Origin: CAZGSN01 sp964371655
Lineage (GTDB): Bacteria > Desulfobacterota > Binatia > HRBIN30
Length of the DNA stretch: 64,000 bases
Assembly: GCA_964371655.1 (NCBI GenBank)
Contig: CAYJOD010000018.1
Coordinates: 29,444 to 93,443 of the forward strand
Direction: 5' to 3'
The notes under the pieces are model-generated. The model worked only from the letters and a program-made list of their open reading frames with translations. It was not told where the DNA came from and did not search any database. This document shows, one piece after another, positions 24,259 through 32,058 of the stretch. A program made the position numbers and the translations under genes. The stretch's first letter is position 1; each line of letters starts with the position of its first letter.

Positions 24259-25053
24259 ATGAACCAAGGTCCGAGGTGGAGTTTGGTCGTCGTCGCCTTG
24301 ATCAGTAGCGCGCTTGGCGGCGCCGGGTGTCACTCACAGAAGCCGGCAGATATCGAAGTCGTTGTGAACAGCGTCGGCATCGACAGCGTGTCGGGAGCGC
24401 CGGTAGTCTTGCTGCAGGAACGTGGCGGGAAGCGCTCGCTACCGATTTGGATCGGGCCTCTGGAAGCGCAGTCGATTGCGATGCAGATCGACGGCGTGGC
24501 CGCCCCGCGGCCGCTGACCCATGACTTGCTCAAGAGCATCATCGACGGCGTCGGTGCTGAGCTCAATCGTGTCCTGATCAGCGAGCTGCAGGGTGGCAGC
24601 TATCACGCCCGCATCTTCCTGAGCGCCGGCGGTAAGGATTTCGATATCGACAGCCGCCCCAGCGATGCGATTGCTCTGGCCTTGCGGTTCAAGCGCCCCA
24701 TTTGGATTGTTCCGGCGCTGTTGAGCGATTCATCGACGACGGAGCTTAGGCGCGCACGCGCCTCCGAAACCTCCGTCAAGCTTGGGTACATCACGGCGCA
24801 GAATCTGACCGTCGAGCTGGCCGAGCTGTTGAGCATCTCGGCGGCTAGAGGTGTCTTGGTGGCAGACGTCGACGTCGCGGCCGCAGATGGCCTGCGCCGT
24901 GGCGATGTCATCTTCGAAGTCGATGGCCGTCCGGTCTACTCGGTTGGTGAGCTTCACGCCCTGGTGAGTGTCCTGAAGAAGGGAAGCGAGGTGCGTCTCA
25001 GCGTACAACGCGGCAGCAACACCCTGGAAGTCCGCTTCCCGGCGACGGGATGA
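24259..25053 (+). CDS. Exported BFN (DUF151) domain fused to a PDZ domain
   Basis: A 264-residue protein with an unusual architecture. Residues 1-24 are a lipoprotein signal (SALGGAGC, Cys at about 23). Residues about 30-160 are a bifunctional-nuclease-family (DUF151) domain: LPIWIGPLEAQSIAMQIDG, RPLTHDLLKSII, and FDIDSRPSDAIALALRFKRP are the family blocks. Residues about 170-264 are PDZ-like, ending in LRRGDVIFEVDGRPVYSVGE and EVRLSVQRG. BFN proteins are normally cytoplasmic and without PDZ. Here the lipoprotein signal places the domain in the cell envelope, where it may bind a partner rather than act as a nuclease. ATG 24259 was chosen; the longer frame reads through repeat DNA. Confidence 0.85.
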   Translation: MNQGPRWSLVVVALISSALGGAGCHSQKPADIEVVVNSVGIDSVSGAPVVLLQERGGKRSLPIWIGPLEAQSIAMQIDGVAAPRPLTHDLLKSIIDGVGAELNRVLISELQGGSYHARIFLSAGGKDFDIDSRPSDAIALALRFKRPIWIVPALLSDSSTTELRRARASETSVKLGYITAQNLTVELAELLSISAARGVLVADVDVAAADGLRRGDVIFEVDGRPVYSVGELHALVSVLKKGSEVRLSVQRGSNTLEVRFPATG

Positions 25054-25146
25054 GACGGGATTAGAAGGGTATCTGGTATCTCGTATCTGGTTTCTGGTCG
25101 GCACCTCAGGAACCTGATGTCAGATCATGTCATCTTCCAATAAGGA

Positions 25147-25650
25147 GTGATGCTCAATTCATTAGTCGAACGCGGCGCGGACCCCGTTGACGAACGCGGG
25201 GCGGGCATGCGAAGTATCCGCCCCCCGGGAGCTTGCAGAGTGACACACCCCAATGGTGCGGGTGGATCACAGCGTGTTTCGGTCCTGGTCAAAGACGTGA
25301 GTGACACAAGGCAAGCGACGGAGGAAGAATACGCGCTACGGCGGAAGGTCGATGCACTGGCGCGCGAGATTGCCGAAGCGATCAATACGAGCCCGGCGGA
25401 CGAGCGTGAAGTGCTGCGAGAATTTGCCGTCAGTCAGGTGCGCGACCAGGTGCGGATCATTGACACACGGGCGCTTGCGGCATCGAGCCGGCCCGCGTCG
25501 TTCAGCCCGCTGGCGATTGCCATTCCATTCTTTATGATGGGTACCGTCTTGCTCTTTCTGTTCCCGTTGATGGGACTGGCGATGTTCGGCGCAGCTGCGA
25601 TTATGGTCGGCTGGGGAGTGTTAACGGCATTGTTCTCGCGCAGTAGGTAA
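25147..25650 (+). CDS. Hypothetical membrane protein at the head of the bc-complex operon
   Basis: No family is recognised. The C-terminal 60 residues form two hydrophobic segments (IAIPFFMMGTVLLFLFPLMG and GLAMFGAAAIMVGWGVLTAL). The preceding 60 residues are charged and helical (EEEYALRRKVDALAREIAEA). The start is uncertain. GTG 25147 or ATG 25150 lies close to AAGGAG but with poor spacing, ATG 25207 is possible, and GTG 25297 would remove an atypical N-terminal 50 residues. It ends 18 bases before the Rieske gene, so it may be an accessory protein of that complex. Confidence that something is made is fair; its role is unknown. Confidence 0.6.
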   Translation: MMLNSLVERGADPVDERGAGMRSIRPPGACRVTHPNGAGGSQRVSVLVKDVSDTRQATEEEYALRRKVDALAREIAEAINTSPADEREVLREFAVSQVRDQVRIIDTRALAASSRPASFSPLAIAIPFFMMGTVLLFLFPLMGLAMFGAAAIMVGWGVLTALFSRSR

Positions 25651-25668
25651 TCCGAGGTACAAGGGCAT

Positions 25669-26262
25669 ATGGCGAAGGCGGAAAAGCAACAATCAGCGGA
25701 AGAGCTGGCGGCTCTCGAGGAGCGCCGCCGCATCGAGCAAGCGTTCGAACGCGCCAAACGCGATCGCGAGCGGGCTCAGCTTGGCGGTTTGTGGTCGCGA
25801 CGGGATTTTTTCGGTCGCCTGAGCTGGGGCGGGTTCGGGTTGTTCTCGGCCGTCACCTTGCTTGCGGCCGTGCGCTCGGCGTTTCCGCGGGTCCTGTTCA
25901 CCCCTCCATCGAGCTTCAAGGCCGGAGTTCCCGACGACTACGCCCTTGGCGAAGTCAGCGAGAAGTTCAAAACCGAATTCCGTGTCTGGATCGTACGCGA
26001 GAGCGACGGTTTCTATGCGATCTTCGCCAAGTGCACCCATCTCGGTTGCACGCCGCGTTGGCTTGCGGCCGAGAACAAGTTCAAGTGTCCGTGCCACGGC
26101 AGTGGCTACTACAAGGACGGTGTGAACTTTGAAGGTCCGGCGCCGCGACCAATGGATCGCGTCCGCATCACCCGCGGGGAAGACGGGCAAATTGTGGTCG
26201 ACACCAGCGTGAAGTACAAGTTCGGCACCTGGGAGAAGCCCGGTGCCTTCCTCAAAGTGTAG
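25669..26262 (+). CDS. Rieske iron-sulfur protein of a cytochrome bc-type complex
   Basis: A 197-residue Rieske protein that would accept one electron from quinol and pass it to a cytochrome c. Ligands to the 2Fe-2S cluster are Cys122 and His124 in CTHLGC and Cys140 and His143 in CPCHGSGY. The second cysteine of each box forms the usual disulfide. Residues about 42-52 read LWSRRDFFGRL, a twin-arginine signal, followed by one membrane anchor (about 55-70). The N-terminal 35 residues are a charged coiled coil, longer than usual. Cytochrome b follows 34 bases downstream, so it is part of one operon. Confidence 0.95.
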   Translation: MAKAEKQQSAEELAALEERRRIEQAFERAKRDRERAQLGGLWSRRDFFGRLSWGGFGLFSAVTLLAAVRSAFPRVLFTPPSSFKAGVPDDYALGEVSEKFKTEFRVWIVRESDGFYAIFAKCTHLGCTPRWLAAENKFKCPCHGSGYYKDGVNFEGPAPRPMDRVRITRGEDGQIVVDTSVKYKFGTWEKPGAFLKV

Positions 26263-26296
26263 TGATTTTTCAACCAACCATCTGGGATAGGGAAGC

Positions 26297-27064
26297 ATGA
26301 GCAAGTTCGAAGAACTCAAACGTCAGATCATGGAATCACAGGTCTGGCAGTCGATTTTCCGCCATGGGTACGAGGATACGCCGCGCAACCGCATTCTCAT
26401 GGTATCGGGCAACGTGTGGCTGCATTTGCATCCATCAAAGATCCGCAAGCACGCCATTCGCTTGCGCTTCACTTGGTGCATGGGCGGCATCACCTTTTTG
26501 ATGTTCTTGATCACGGTAGTGACCGGGGTTTATCTGATGTTCTACTACCGGCCGACGCCGGAGTACGCCTACGCCGATATGAAGTATCTCGAATTCGACA
26601 TGCCCTTCGGCATGTTGATGCGCAACATGCACCGCTGGGCGGCGCACGGTATGGTGATCGCCGTATGGCTGCACATGTTCCGCGTCTTCTTGACCGGCTC
26701 CTACAAGCCGCCGCGCGAGTTCAACTGGTTGGTCGGTGTCATCCTGCTGGTCCTGACCCTGCTGCTGAGCTTCACCGGCTACCTGCTGCCTTGGGATCAG
26801 CTGGCGATTTGGGCGGTGACGGTAGGATCGAATATGGGCGCGGCGACGCCGCTGCTCGGACACCAGGGACCGTTCGGAGATCTCCTCGTGAACCCCATCT
26901 ACGACGCGCGCGCCTTTCTGTTCGGCGGCGGCGAGATCGGTCCGCACACGTTGATGCGCTTCTACATTCTGCATTGCATCTTCATTCCCCTGGTTGCCAG
27001 CCTGTTCATGGCCGTGCATTTCTGGCGCATCCGGCGCGATGGAATTTCAGGCCCGGCGGTCTGA
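26297..27064 (+). CDS. Cytochrome b N-terminal half (cytochrome b6-like)
   Basis: A 255-residue protein with four membrane helices that carries the two b hemes. The heme-ligand histidine pairs are in MHRWAAHGMVIAVWLHMFRV (about 111-130) and RFYILHCIFIPLVASLFMAV, then HFWRIRRDGISGP (about 219-255). Short of the C-terminal helices found in the one-piece cytochrome b, it is completed by the gene at 27248. TGYLLPWDQLAIWAVTVGSN (about 160-179) forms part of the quinol site. ATG 26297 is supported by its position after the Rieske gene and by an AAGCATGAG context. Confidence 0.95.
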   Translation: MSKFEELKRQIMESQVWQSIFRHGYEDTPRNRILMVSGNVWLHLHPSKIRKHAIRLRFTWCMGGITFLMFLITVVTGVYLMFYYRPTPEYAYADMKYLEFDMPFGMLMRNMHRWAAHGMVIAVWLHMFRVFLTGSYKPPREFNWLVGVILLVLTLLLSFTGYLLPWDQLAIWAVTVGSNMGAATPLLGHQGPFGDLLVNPIYDARAFLFGGGEIGPHTLMRFYILHCIFIPLVASLFMAVHFWRIRRDGISGPAV

Positions 27065-27081
27065 TCGAAGGGGGAACGGTT

Positions 27082-27243
27082 GTGCCGTCGGAGTTGAAGG
27101 GAACAATCGCAAGCTTGGTGCTGCTTGGTATCACGATGGTGATGCCAGGCGGACGCGTGCTCGTCCTCCCAGCGATATTCATCCTGATGCTGGTGCTGCT
27201 CTACTGGGCCGCGAAGCCTAGAAAGAAGAAAGAGGAGGAGTAG
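27082..27243 (+). CDS. Tiny membrane protein between the two cytochrome b halves
   Basis: A 53-residue frame missed by length cut-offs. It begins with GTG 27082, preceded by AAGGGGG at a good distance, and ends four bases before the start of the next cytochrome b half. The product is M-P-S-E-L-K-G, then a hydrophobic stretch TIASLVLLGITMVMPGG, a second stretch VLVLPAIFILMLVLLYWAA, and a basic/acidic tail KPRKKKEEE. It looks like a small one- or two-helix subunit, comparable with the tiny Pet subunits of b6f complexes, but with no recognised homology. It could stabilise the split cytochrome b. Confidence rests on the ribosome binding site, spacing and composition. Confidence 0.75.
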   Translation: MPSELKGTIASLVLLGITMVMPGGRVLVLPAIFILMLVLLYWAAKPRKKKEEE

Positions 27244-27247
27244 GACG

Positions 27248-28069
27248 GTGGCAAACTCGCAAGCAAGGCCACTCGAGAAACCCGAACCTGCGGCGCGTCG
27301 CGCCGAGGTCGCGATCAAGAAGGCCACCGGTCCGGGCGACGACAAGGTTCACACCTGGCCGCACCTGGTGCGCATCGAGTTCCTCGTCGCCATCCTCATC
27401 GTGGTTCTGCTGATCGTGTGGTCGTTGCTCGTTGACGCACCGCTCGAACAGCCGGCCAACCCGGCGCGGACGCCGAACCCTTCGAAGGCGCCGTGGTATT
27501 TCCTCGGCCTGCAAGAGATGCTCGTTTTCTTCGATCCCTGGCATGCGGGGGTGGTGTTGCCGAGCTTCATCATCATGGGTTTGATGGTCATCCCGTACAT
27601 CGACATCAATCCCAAGGGGAATGGCTACTACACCTTCATCGAGCGCAAGTTCGAGCTCACGACCTTCTTCCTCGGCTTCCACGTCCTGTGGGTATCGTTG
27701 ATCGTCATCGGCACCTTCTTGCGCGGACCGGGATGGAATTGGTTCTGGCCGTGGGAACCGTGGGATTTGCACCGGGTCGAGGCGATGACCAATGTCGATC
27801 TGCCGTACCTGCTCGGGTTCCGCGATCCGACCGCCTCCATGATTTTCGGGGCGCTGTTGGTGGGTGGCTACTTCGTACTCGGTACGCTGGCGATGTACTG
27901 GTGGGTGATCTGGCTCAAGGGTGTGGAGTTCATGCAACGCTGGGGGATGCCGCGTTTCATGATCACCTCGTTCTTGTTCCTCAACATGATGGCGGTTCTG
28001 ATCAAGATGCTGTTACGGCATGCACTCAACATCAAGTACGTGCTGCCGACGCCGTGGATCAACATTTAG
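27248..28069 (+). CDS. Cytochrome b C-terminal half (subunit IV-like)
   Basis: A 273-residue protein supplying the C-terminal helices of a split cytochrome b. The N-terminus is soluble and charged (about 1-38). The quinol-site motif region reads NPSKAPWYFLGLQEMLVFFD (about 78-97), equivalent to the PEWY/PDWY segment of subunit IV, with an A-P-W-Y variant. Several hydrophobic segments follow, longer than the standard subunit IV (about 160 residues), with an extra C-terminal region MLIRxxLRH-type (about 240-273). Start is GTG 27248. It lies downstream of the tiny gene and upstream of a second small membrane protein. Confidence 0.93.
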   Translation: MANSQARPLEKPEPAARRAEVAIKKATGPGDDKVHTWPHLVRIEFLVAILIVVLLIVWSLLVDAPLEQPANPARTPNPSKAPWYFLGLQEMLVFFDPWHAGVVLPSFIIMGLMVIPYIDINPKGNGYYTFIERKFELTTFFLGFHVLWVSLIVIGTFLRGPGWNWFWPWEPWDLHRVEAMTNVDLPYLLGFRDPTASMIFGALLVGGYFVLGTLAMYWWVIWLKGVEFMQRWGMPRFMITSFLFLNMMAVLIKMLLRHALNIKYVLPTPWINI

Positions 28070-28093
28070 GGCTAGTGGTCTCTGCGACCATGC

Positions 28094-28297
28094 TTGGGAG
28101 CTGTGACTTTCAGCGCCGGTGTGCTTGTGTTCTACCTCGCGAAACTCGTCCAAGCGCTCGGCTTTGTCTACGTTAGCTATGCGTTGTTCGTCGGATTTAC
28201 GGAAGCCAACAGCATGGGGCCGGAGATGCAGTGGATGATGACCGGTGCGGCGGTATTTCTCGTAGGACGCCTGATCGAGTGGAAGGCGTCCGCATAA
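28094..28297 (+). CDS. Second small membrane protein of the bc-complex operon
   Basis: A 67-residue protein with two predicted helices (VLVFYLAKLVQALGFVYVSY and QWMMTGAAVFLVGRLIEW) and a short charged end. The start is uncertain: TTG 28094 or GTG 28103. No family is recognised. It sits 25 bases after the cytochrome b C-terminal half and 60 bases before the octaheme cytochrome, the same direction. A small hairpin element (28302-28335) follows. Probably a small structural subunit of the same complex; this is inference from position. Confidence 0.65.
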   Translation: MGAVTFSAGVLVFYLAKLVQALGFVYVSYALFVGFTEANSMGPEMQWMMTGAAVFLVGRLIEWKASA

Positions 28298-28301
28298 CGG
28301 C

Positions 28302-28335
28302 CCGTTGAAAAACTGGACGACAGGTTTTTCAGCGG
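28302..28335. repeat. Hairpin CCGTTGAAAAACTGG/CAGGTTTTTCAGCGG
   Basis: A perfect-looking stem with a short loop, lying inside the operon between the small membrane gene and the octaheme cytochrome gene. It could act as a transcript stabiliser or attenuator, or be a mobile repeat. It has no T-run, so it is not a classical terminator. Confidence 0.6.
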
Positions 28336-28356
28336 ACTGATCTTAGGGGTAAGCGC

Positions 28357-31083
28357 GTGGCACGACGTGAAGCAAGTTTAGACGACGAGAAGCGATCCTA
28401 CAGCGCCATTTTCCTGGTCTGCGTCGGATTGCTGCTGTTCGCCGCCGCCTGGGCGGTGTGGGACGACGAGATCTCGCGGCGTCCCTGGAAGCTGCATCAG
28501 GCTGAGTTCTCCCAGCTCGAGAAGGCCAAGATCCGGGCCGACATTGATGCGGAGAACCAGCGCCTGCAGGCCAATCCGGAATATCAACAGGCCGCCAAGG
28601 ATCTCGCCGCTGCGCAGGCGCGGCTGCAGTCGGGTGCGACCACCGACCGCCTGGCCCAGCTGGAGGCGAAGAGCAAGGAGGCCACGGTTCGTTTCAATGA
28701 AGCCGATCTGGCCCTGCGGATCGTGAAGAGTCGACTCGAAGAAGGGTGGTACGAGTACGAGGCGGCGGGATTGGCGCACCGCCCCGCCGAGAAGTATCAC
28801 CAGCATGTCGAAGAGCTCGAGCACGACAAGATCGAGATCCAGAAGCGCTTTGACGAAACCAAGGGTGAGGTGACGCGCATCAAGAACGAGACGAATGAAA
28901 TCGCCGGTGAGGTGAAGACCTTGGAGGCCAAGGTCAAGAAGCTCGCCGACCATCGCGATTTCCTGGTCGATCGTCTCGGTGGGATATCGCTGGCAAGCTT
29001 CGCCGGCATCGAGCTGCCGAAGATCCCGAAGATCAACCAAGTGGTTCTCCCCGATTTTGAACGCAACAATTTCGATCAACCGGTGGCGCGCGTCGAGCGT
29101 TGCGTGTCGTGCCATGTCGGCATCGACAAGCCCGGCTTCGAGAGCTCCCCGCAGCCGTACCGAACCCACCCGGATCGCGACCGCATCCTGGGTAAGCATC
29201 CGATCGAGCGCTTCGGCTGCACGCCCTGCCATCAAGGCCAAGGGGCCGCGGTCAACAGCCCCGAGCAAGCTCACGGCGAGGTGCCGCACTGGGAAAAACC
29301 GCTCCTGCGCGGCGAGGCGATGCAGGCCATGTGCATCAAGTGTCACGCCATCGTCGAGGGTCTGCCGCACGCCGAAACCATCGCCCGCGGCGAGAATCTC
29401 TTCGAGGAGCTCGGCTGCCACGGCTGCCATCTGGCCAGCGGTTACGAGAGCCTCGCCAAGGTCGGGCCGTATTTGCGCCTGGCCGCCGCCAAGTTGGAAC
29501 CGACGTGGTTGGTGCGTTGGGTCACCAATCCGCATGAGTATCGCCCCAACACCCGCATGCCGAACTTCATGTTCAAGCGCGACGAAGCCGAGGCGATCGC
29601 GGGATACCTGTTGTCGGCCACCAAGGATGCAAGCCAGGAGTGGCTGGCGACGCGGCCCATGCCCGAGGGCATCGACCCGACCGACGCAACCCTGACGGCC
29701 AAGGGTAAGGAGCTGGTCGACAGCATCGGCTGCCGCGGCTGCCACGGCTTCGCTGCAGGCGAGTCTCCCGCGTATCTCGGTGAGCACAAGGACATCGCTC
29801 CCAACCTCAGCAATGTTGCCGAGAAGACCGATGCGCGCTGGATCTACTACTGGCTCAAGGGACCGCGCCAGTACTCGCCGGTATCGCGCATGCCGAGCCT
29901 GCGTCTCAGCGATGACGATGCGAAGGCTCTGGTCTCGTACATCCTCACCCTGGGTAATCGTAAGACCGAGACTGGGATCGAGGAGCGACTCACGCGCGCC
30001 GAGAACGTCGAACGCGGTAAGGCCCTGGTCAGGAAATATGGCTGCTTTGCCTGCCACGACATCCCCGGTATGGAGAAGGAATCGCGTGTCGGTGCCGAGC
30101 TCGCGTCATTTGGCTCGAAGGCTCTCGAAGAGCTCTTCTTTGGCAACCACACGGATATCCCGCACGCGTGGGATGATTGGACGTACAACAAGCTCAAGAC
30201 GCCGAGGACCTATGCCACCGAGCGGATCGAGCAAGCGATGCCGCAGTTCGACCTCGCCGATGCCGATATCCGTGCCTTGCGCGTTTTCCTGAAGAGTCGC
30301 ACCGCGTGGCAGTACCCGACGAAGTACTGGGCTCTCGGCGATGTCCGCGGCAAGCGCCTCGTCGAAGGGCGGCGCCTGATTGCGCGTTACAACTGCGTTG
30401 GCTGCCACGTTATCGAGAACGCGGGCGGAGCCATCCGCGCGCGTTACAAGGATGCACCGACCATGGCGCCGCCGATCCTCAACGGCGAGGGGGCGAAGGT
30501 GCAACCCGATTGGTTCTTCGGCTTCCTCAAACAGCCGGTGCCGATTCGCCCGTGGCTCAAACTGCGCATGCCCACCTTCGGTCTCTCCGATCCCGAGGCC
30601 GAAGTGGCGATCGAGTACTTTACCGCCGTCGACGATATCCACGTGTCGTTCGTTTACGTCGACGAGACGAAGATCCCATCCGAGAACATCCTGGCAGCGC
30701 AGAAGCTGGTGACGGCCGACTACTTCAACTGCTTCTCCTGCCACCAGCAAGGCCCGCGTCGTCCGGAGGGGCCGCCGGAGGGATGGGCGCCCGACCTGGG
30801 GATGGCACGCCGACGTCTAAATCCGGGATGGATCGTGCGCTGGCTGCACAATCCGCAGAAGGTTACGCCGGGTACGAAGATGCCCTCGTTCTACGAAACC
30901 AGCGAGGACGGCAAAGCACAGGGTGGTCCTGACGACATCTTCGACGGTGACAACGAGAAGCAGATCGTGGCCTTGCGCGACTACTTGATGGTACTCAACA
31001 ATGCTGATGAGGTCTTGGAACGGAATCAGAAAGGCGCATTGGCGGTGGCTCCGGCCACCGACAACGCCCAGCATCCGAACTGA
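28357..31083 (+). CDS. Membrane-anchored octaheme cytochrome c with coiled coil
   Basis: A 908-residue cytochrome c. Eight CXXCH heme sites begin at residues about 249 (CVSCH), 288 (CTPCH), 326 (CIKCH), 354 (CHGCH), 459 (CRGCH), 563 (CFACH), 680 (CVGCH) and 792 (CFSCH). Residues about 18-36 are a membrane anchor. Residues about 45-225 are a long heptad-rich coiled coil with many Lys/Glu (RLQANPEYQQAAKDLAAAQA). The heme-binding part repeats a module of GxxLFxxxGCxGCH type with distal methionines (RMPNF, RMPSL, KMPSF). It replaces cytochrome c1 in this bc-type operon and would carry electrons from the Rieske protein out to an oxidase or cupredoxin. Start is GTG 28357 after TAGGGGT. Confidence 0.93.
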   Translation: MARREASLDDEKRSYSAIFLVCVGLLLFAAAWAVWDDEISRRPWKLHQAEFSQLEKAKIRADIDAENQRLQANPEYQQAAKDLAAAQARLQSGATTDRLAQLEAKSKEATVRFNEADLALRIVKSRLEEGWYEYEAAGLAHRPAEKYHQHVEELEHDKIEIQKRFDETKGEVTRIKNETNEIAGEVKTLEAKVKKLADHRDFLVDRLGGISLASFAGIELPKIPKINQVVLPDFERNNFDQPVARVERCVSCHVGIDKPGFESSPQPYRTHPDRDRILGKHPIERFGCTPCHQGQGAAVNSPEQAHGEVPHWEKPLLRGEAMQAMCIKCHAIVEGLPHAETIARGENLFEELGCHGCHLASGYESLAKVGPYLRLAAAKLEPTWLVRWVTNPHEYRPNTRMPNFMFKRDEAEAIAGYLLSATKDASQEWLATRPMPEGIDPTDATLTAKGKELVDSIGCRGCHGFAAGESPAYLGEHKDIAPNLSNVAEKTDARWIYYWLKGPRQYSPVSRMPSLRLSDDDAKALVSYILTLGNRKTETGIEERLTRAENVERGKALVRKYGCFACHDIPGMEKESRVGAELASFGSKALEELFFGNHTDIPHAWDDWTYNKLKTPRTYATERIEQAMPQFDLADADIRALRVFLKSRTAWQYPTKYWALGDVRGKRLVEGRRLIARYNCVGCHVIENAGGAIRARYKDAPTMAPPILNGEGAKVQPDWFFGFLKQPVPIRPWLKLRMPTFGLSDPEAEVAIEYFTAVDDIHVSFVYVDETKIPSENILAAQKLVTADYFNCFSCHQQGPRRPEGPPEGWAPDLGMARRRLNPGWIVRWLHNPQKVTPGTKMPSFYETSEDGKAQGGPDDIFDGDNEKQIVALRDYLMVLNNADEVLERNQKGALAVAPATDNAQHPN

Positions 31084-31111
31084 GAAAATCTCACAAAGGA
31101 GGAGAAGGAAC

Positions 31112-31822
31112 ATGCGTAAGATAATTGGATTGATGGCAATGGCGGCTGTGTGCGCGGCTCCGGTGATGGCCTACGAAGGCGGACCGGTCTCCGGCGGCGG
31201 CTCGATTTCCGGAACCGTGAAGCTGCAAGGCGCGGCTCCCGCGGCGAAGCTCGTGGACGTCACCAAGGACAAAGAAGTCTGCGGCGCCCATGGTGACCTG
31301 AAAGCCGAGGACCTCGTCGTCGGCGCCAACAACGGAGTGGCGAACGCGGTCGTTTCGATCGTGACGATCGCCAAGGGCAAGGCGATCGAGGCGGCCACCC
31401 CGAGCCTCGACCAAAACGGCTGCAAGTACGTCCCGCACGTCCTTGCCTTCCCGGCCGGCAGCACCGTGAAGATTCTCAACAGCGACGGCATCCTGCACAA
31501 CATCCATACGTACAGCACCAAGAATCCTTCGGTGAACCTGGCGCAGCCGAAGTTCAAGAAGGAGATGCAGCAGAAGTTCGAGCAGCCCGAAACCATCAAG
31601 GTGACGTGCGACGCGCACGGCTGGATGTCGGGCTACTTTATTTCGCAGGATCACCCCTACTATGCGGTGACCGATGCCAACGGCGGCTTCAAGCTGACCG
31701 ACGTCCCCGCCGGCGAGTACGAGCTCAAAGTGTGGCACGAGAAGCTCGGCGAGAAGACCACCAAGGTTACGGTCGCGGCCGGCGCTGAGGTCAAGAGCGA
31801 CTTCGAGCTGGCAGCGAAATAA
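31112..31822 (+). CDS. Cupredoxin-like copper protein with C-terminal carboxypeptidase-regulatory-like domain
   Basis: A 236-residue exported protein: signal peptide 1-21 (PVMAYEGG boundary), AGGAGGAGAAGG ribosome binding site. Type I copper ligands look complete in HNIHTY (about 129-134) and CDAHGWMSGY (about 168-177), that is His, Cys, His and Met. After this, residues about 185-230 (PYYAVTDANGGFKLTDVPAG and KVWHEKLG) form a small beta-sandwich like carboxypeptidase regulatory domains. It is probably an electron carrier between the octaheme cytochrome, which precedes it by 29 bases, and the terminal oxidase. A plausible terminator follows at 31849-31888, so it likely ends the operon. Confidence 0.9.
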   Translation: MRKIIGLMAMAAVCAAPVMAYEGGPVSGGGSISGTVKLQGAAPAAKLVDVTKDKEVCGAHGDLKAEDLVVGANNGVANAVVSIVTIAKGKAIEAATPSLDQNGCKYVPHVLAFPAGSTVKILNSDGILHNIHTYSTKNPSVNLAQPKFKKEMQQKFEQPETIKVTCDAHGWMSGYFISQDHPYYAVTDANGGFKLTDVPAGEYELKVWHEKLGEKTTKVTVAAGAEVKSDFELAAK

Positions 31823-31848
31823 GAAGCCAAGGTCCGGCTTACGCAATC

Positions 31849-31888
31849 GGCGGCGCGGTCCTGACAGCAGTGCTGCGCCGCCTTCGTC
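31849..31888 (+). terminator. Likely terminator of the bc-complex operon
   Basis: GGCGGCGC (31849-31856) pairs with GCGCCGCC (31875-31882) across a loop of about 18 bases, followed by TTCGTCT. It lies 27 bases after the cupredoxin stop. There is no long T-run, so its strength is uncertain. Confidence 0.5.
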
Positions 31889-31907
31889 TAGTACCGTGCT
31901 GATCGCC

Positions 31908-31986
31908 CTCACCCCGACCCTCTCCCAGAGGGAGAGGGAGAAAGGCAAGCTCCCCTCTCCCTCTGGGAGAGGGTTAGGGTGAGGGT
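31908..31986. repeat. GGGAGAGGG-type inverted repeat, copy 2
   Basis: CCCCGACCCTCTCCCAGAGG pairs with CCTCTCCCTCTGGGAGAGGG and the GTTAGGGTGAGGG end. Same family as inside 13106-13437 and at 33955-34096 and 41229-41615. Non-coding. Confidence 0.8.
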
Positions 31987-32058
31987 TCTTCGGCGCATTC
32001 GGTCAGGATTCCTACTGTGGGCTTCTGACTCAGGACACTAAGCTCACACACGACAGAC

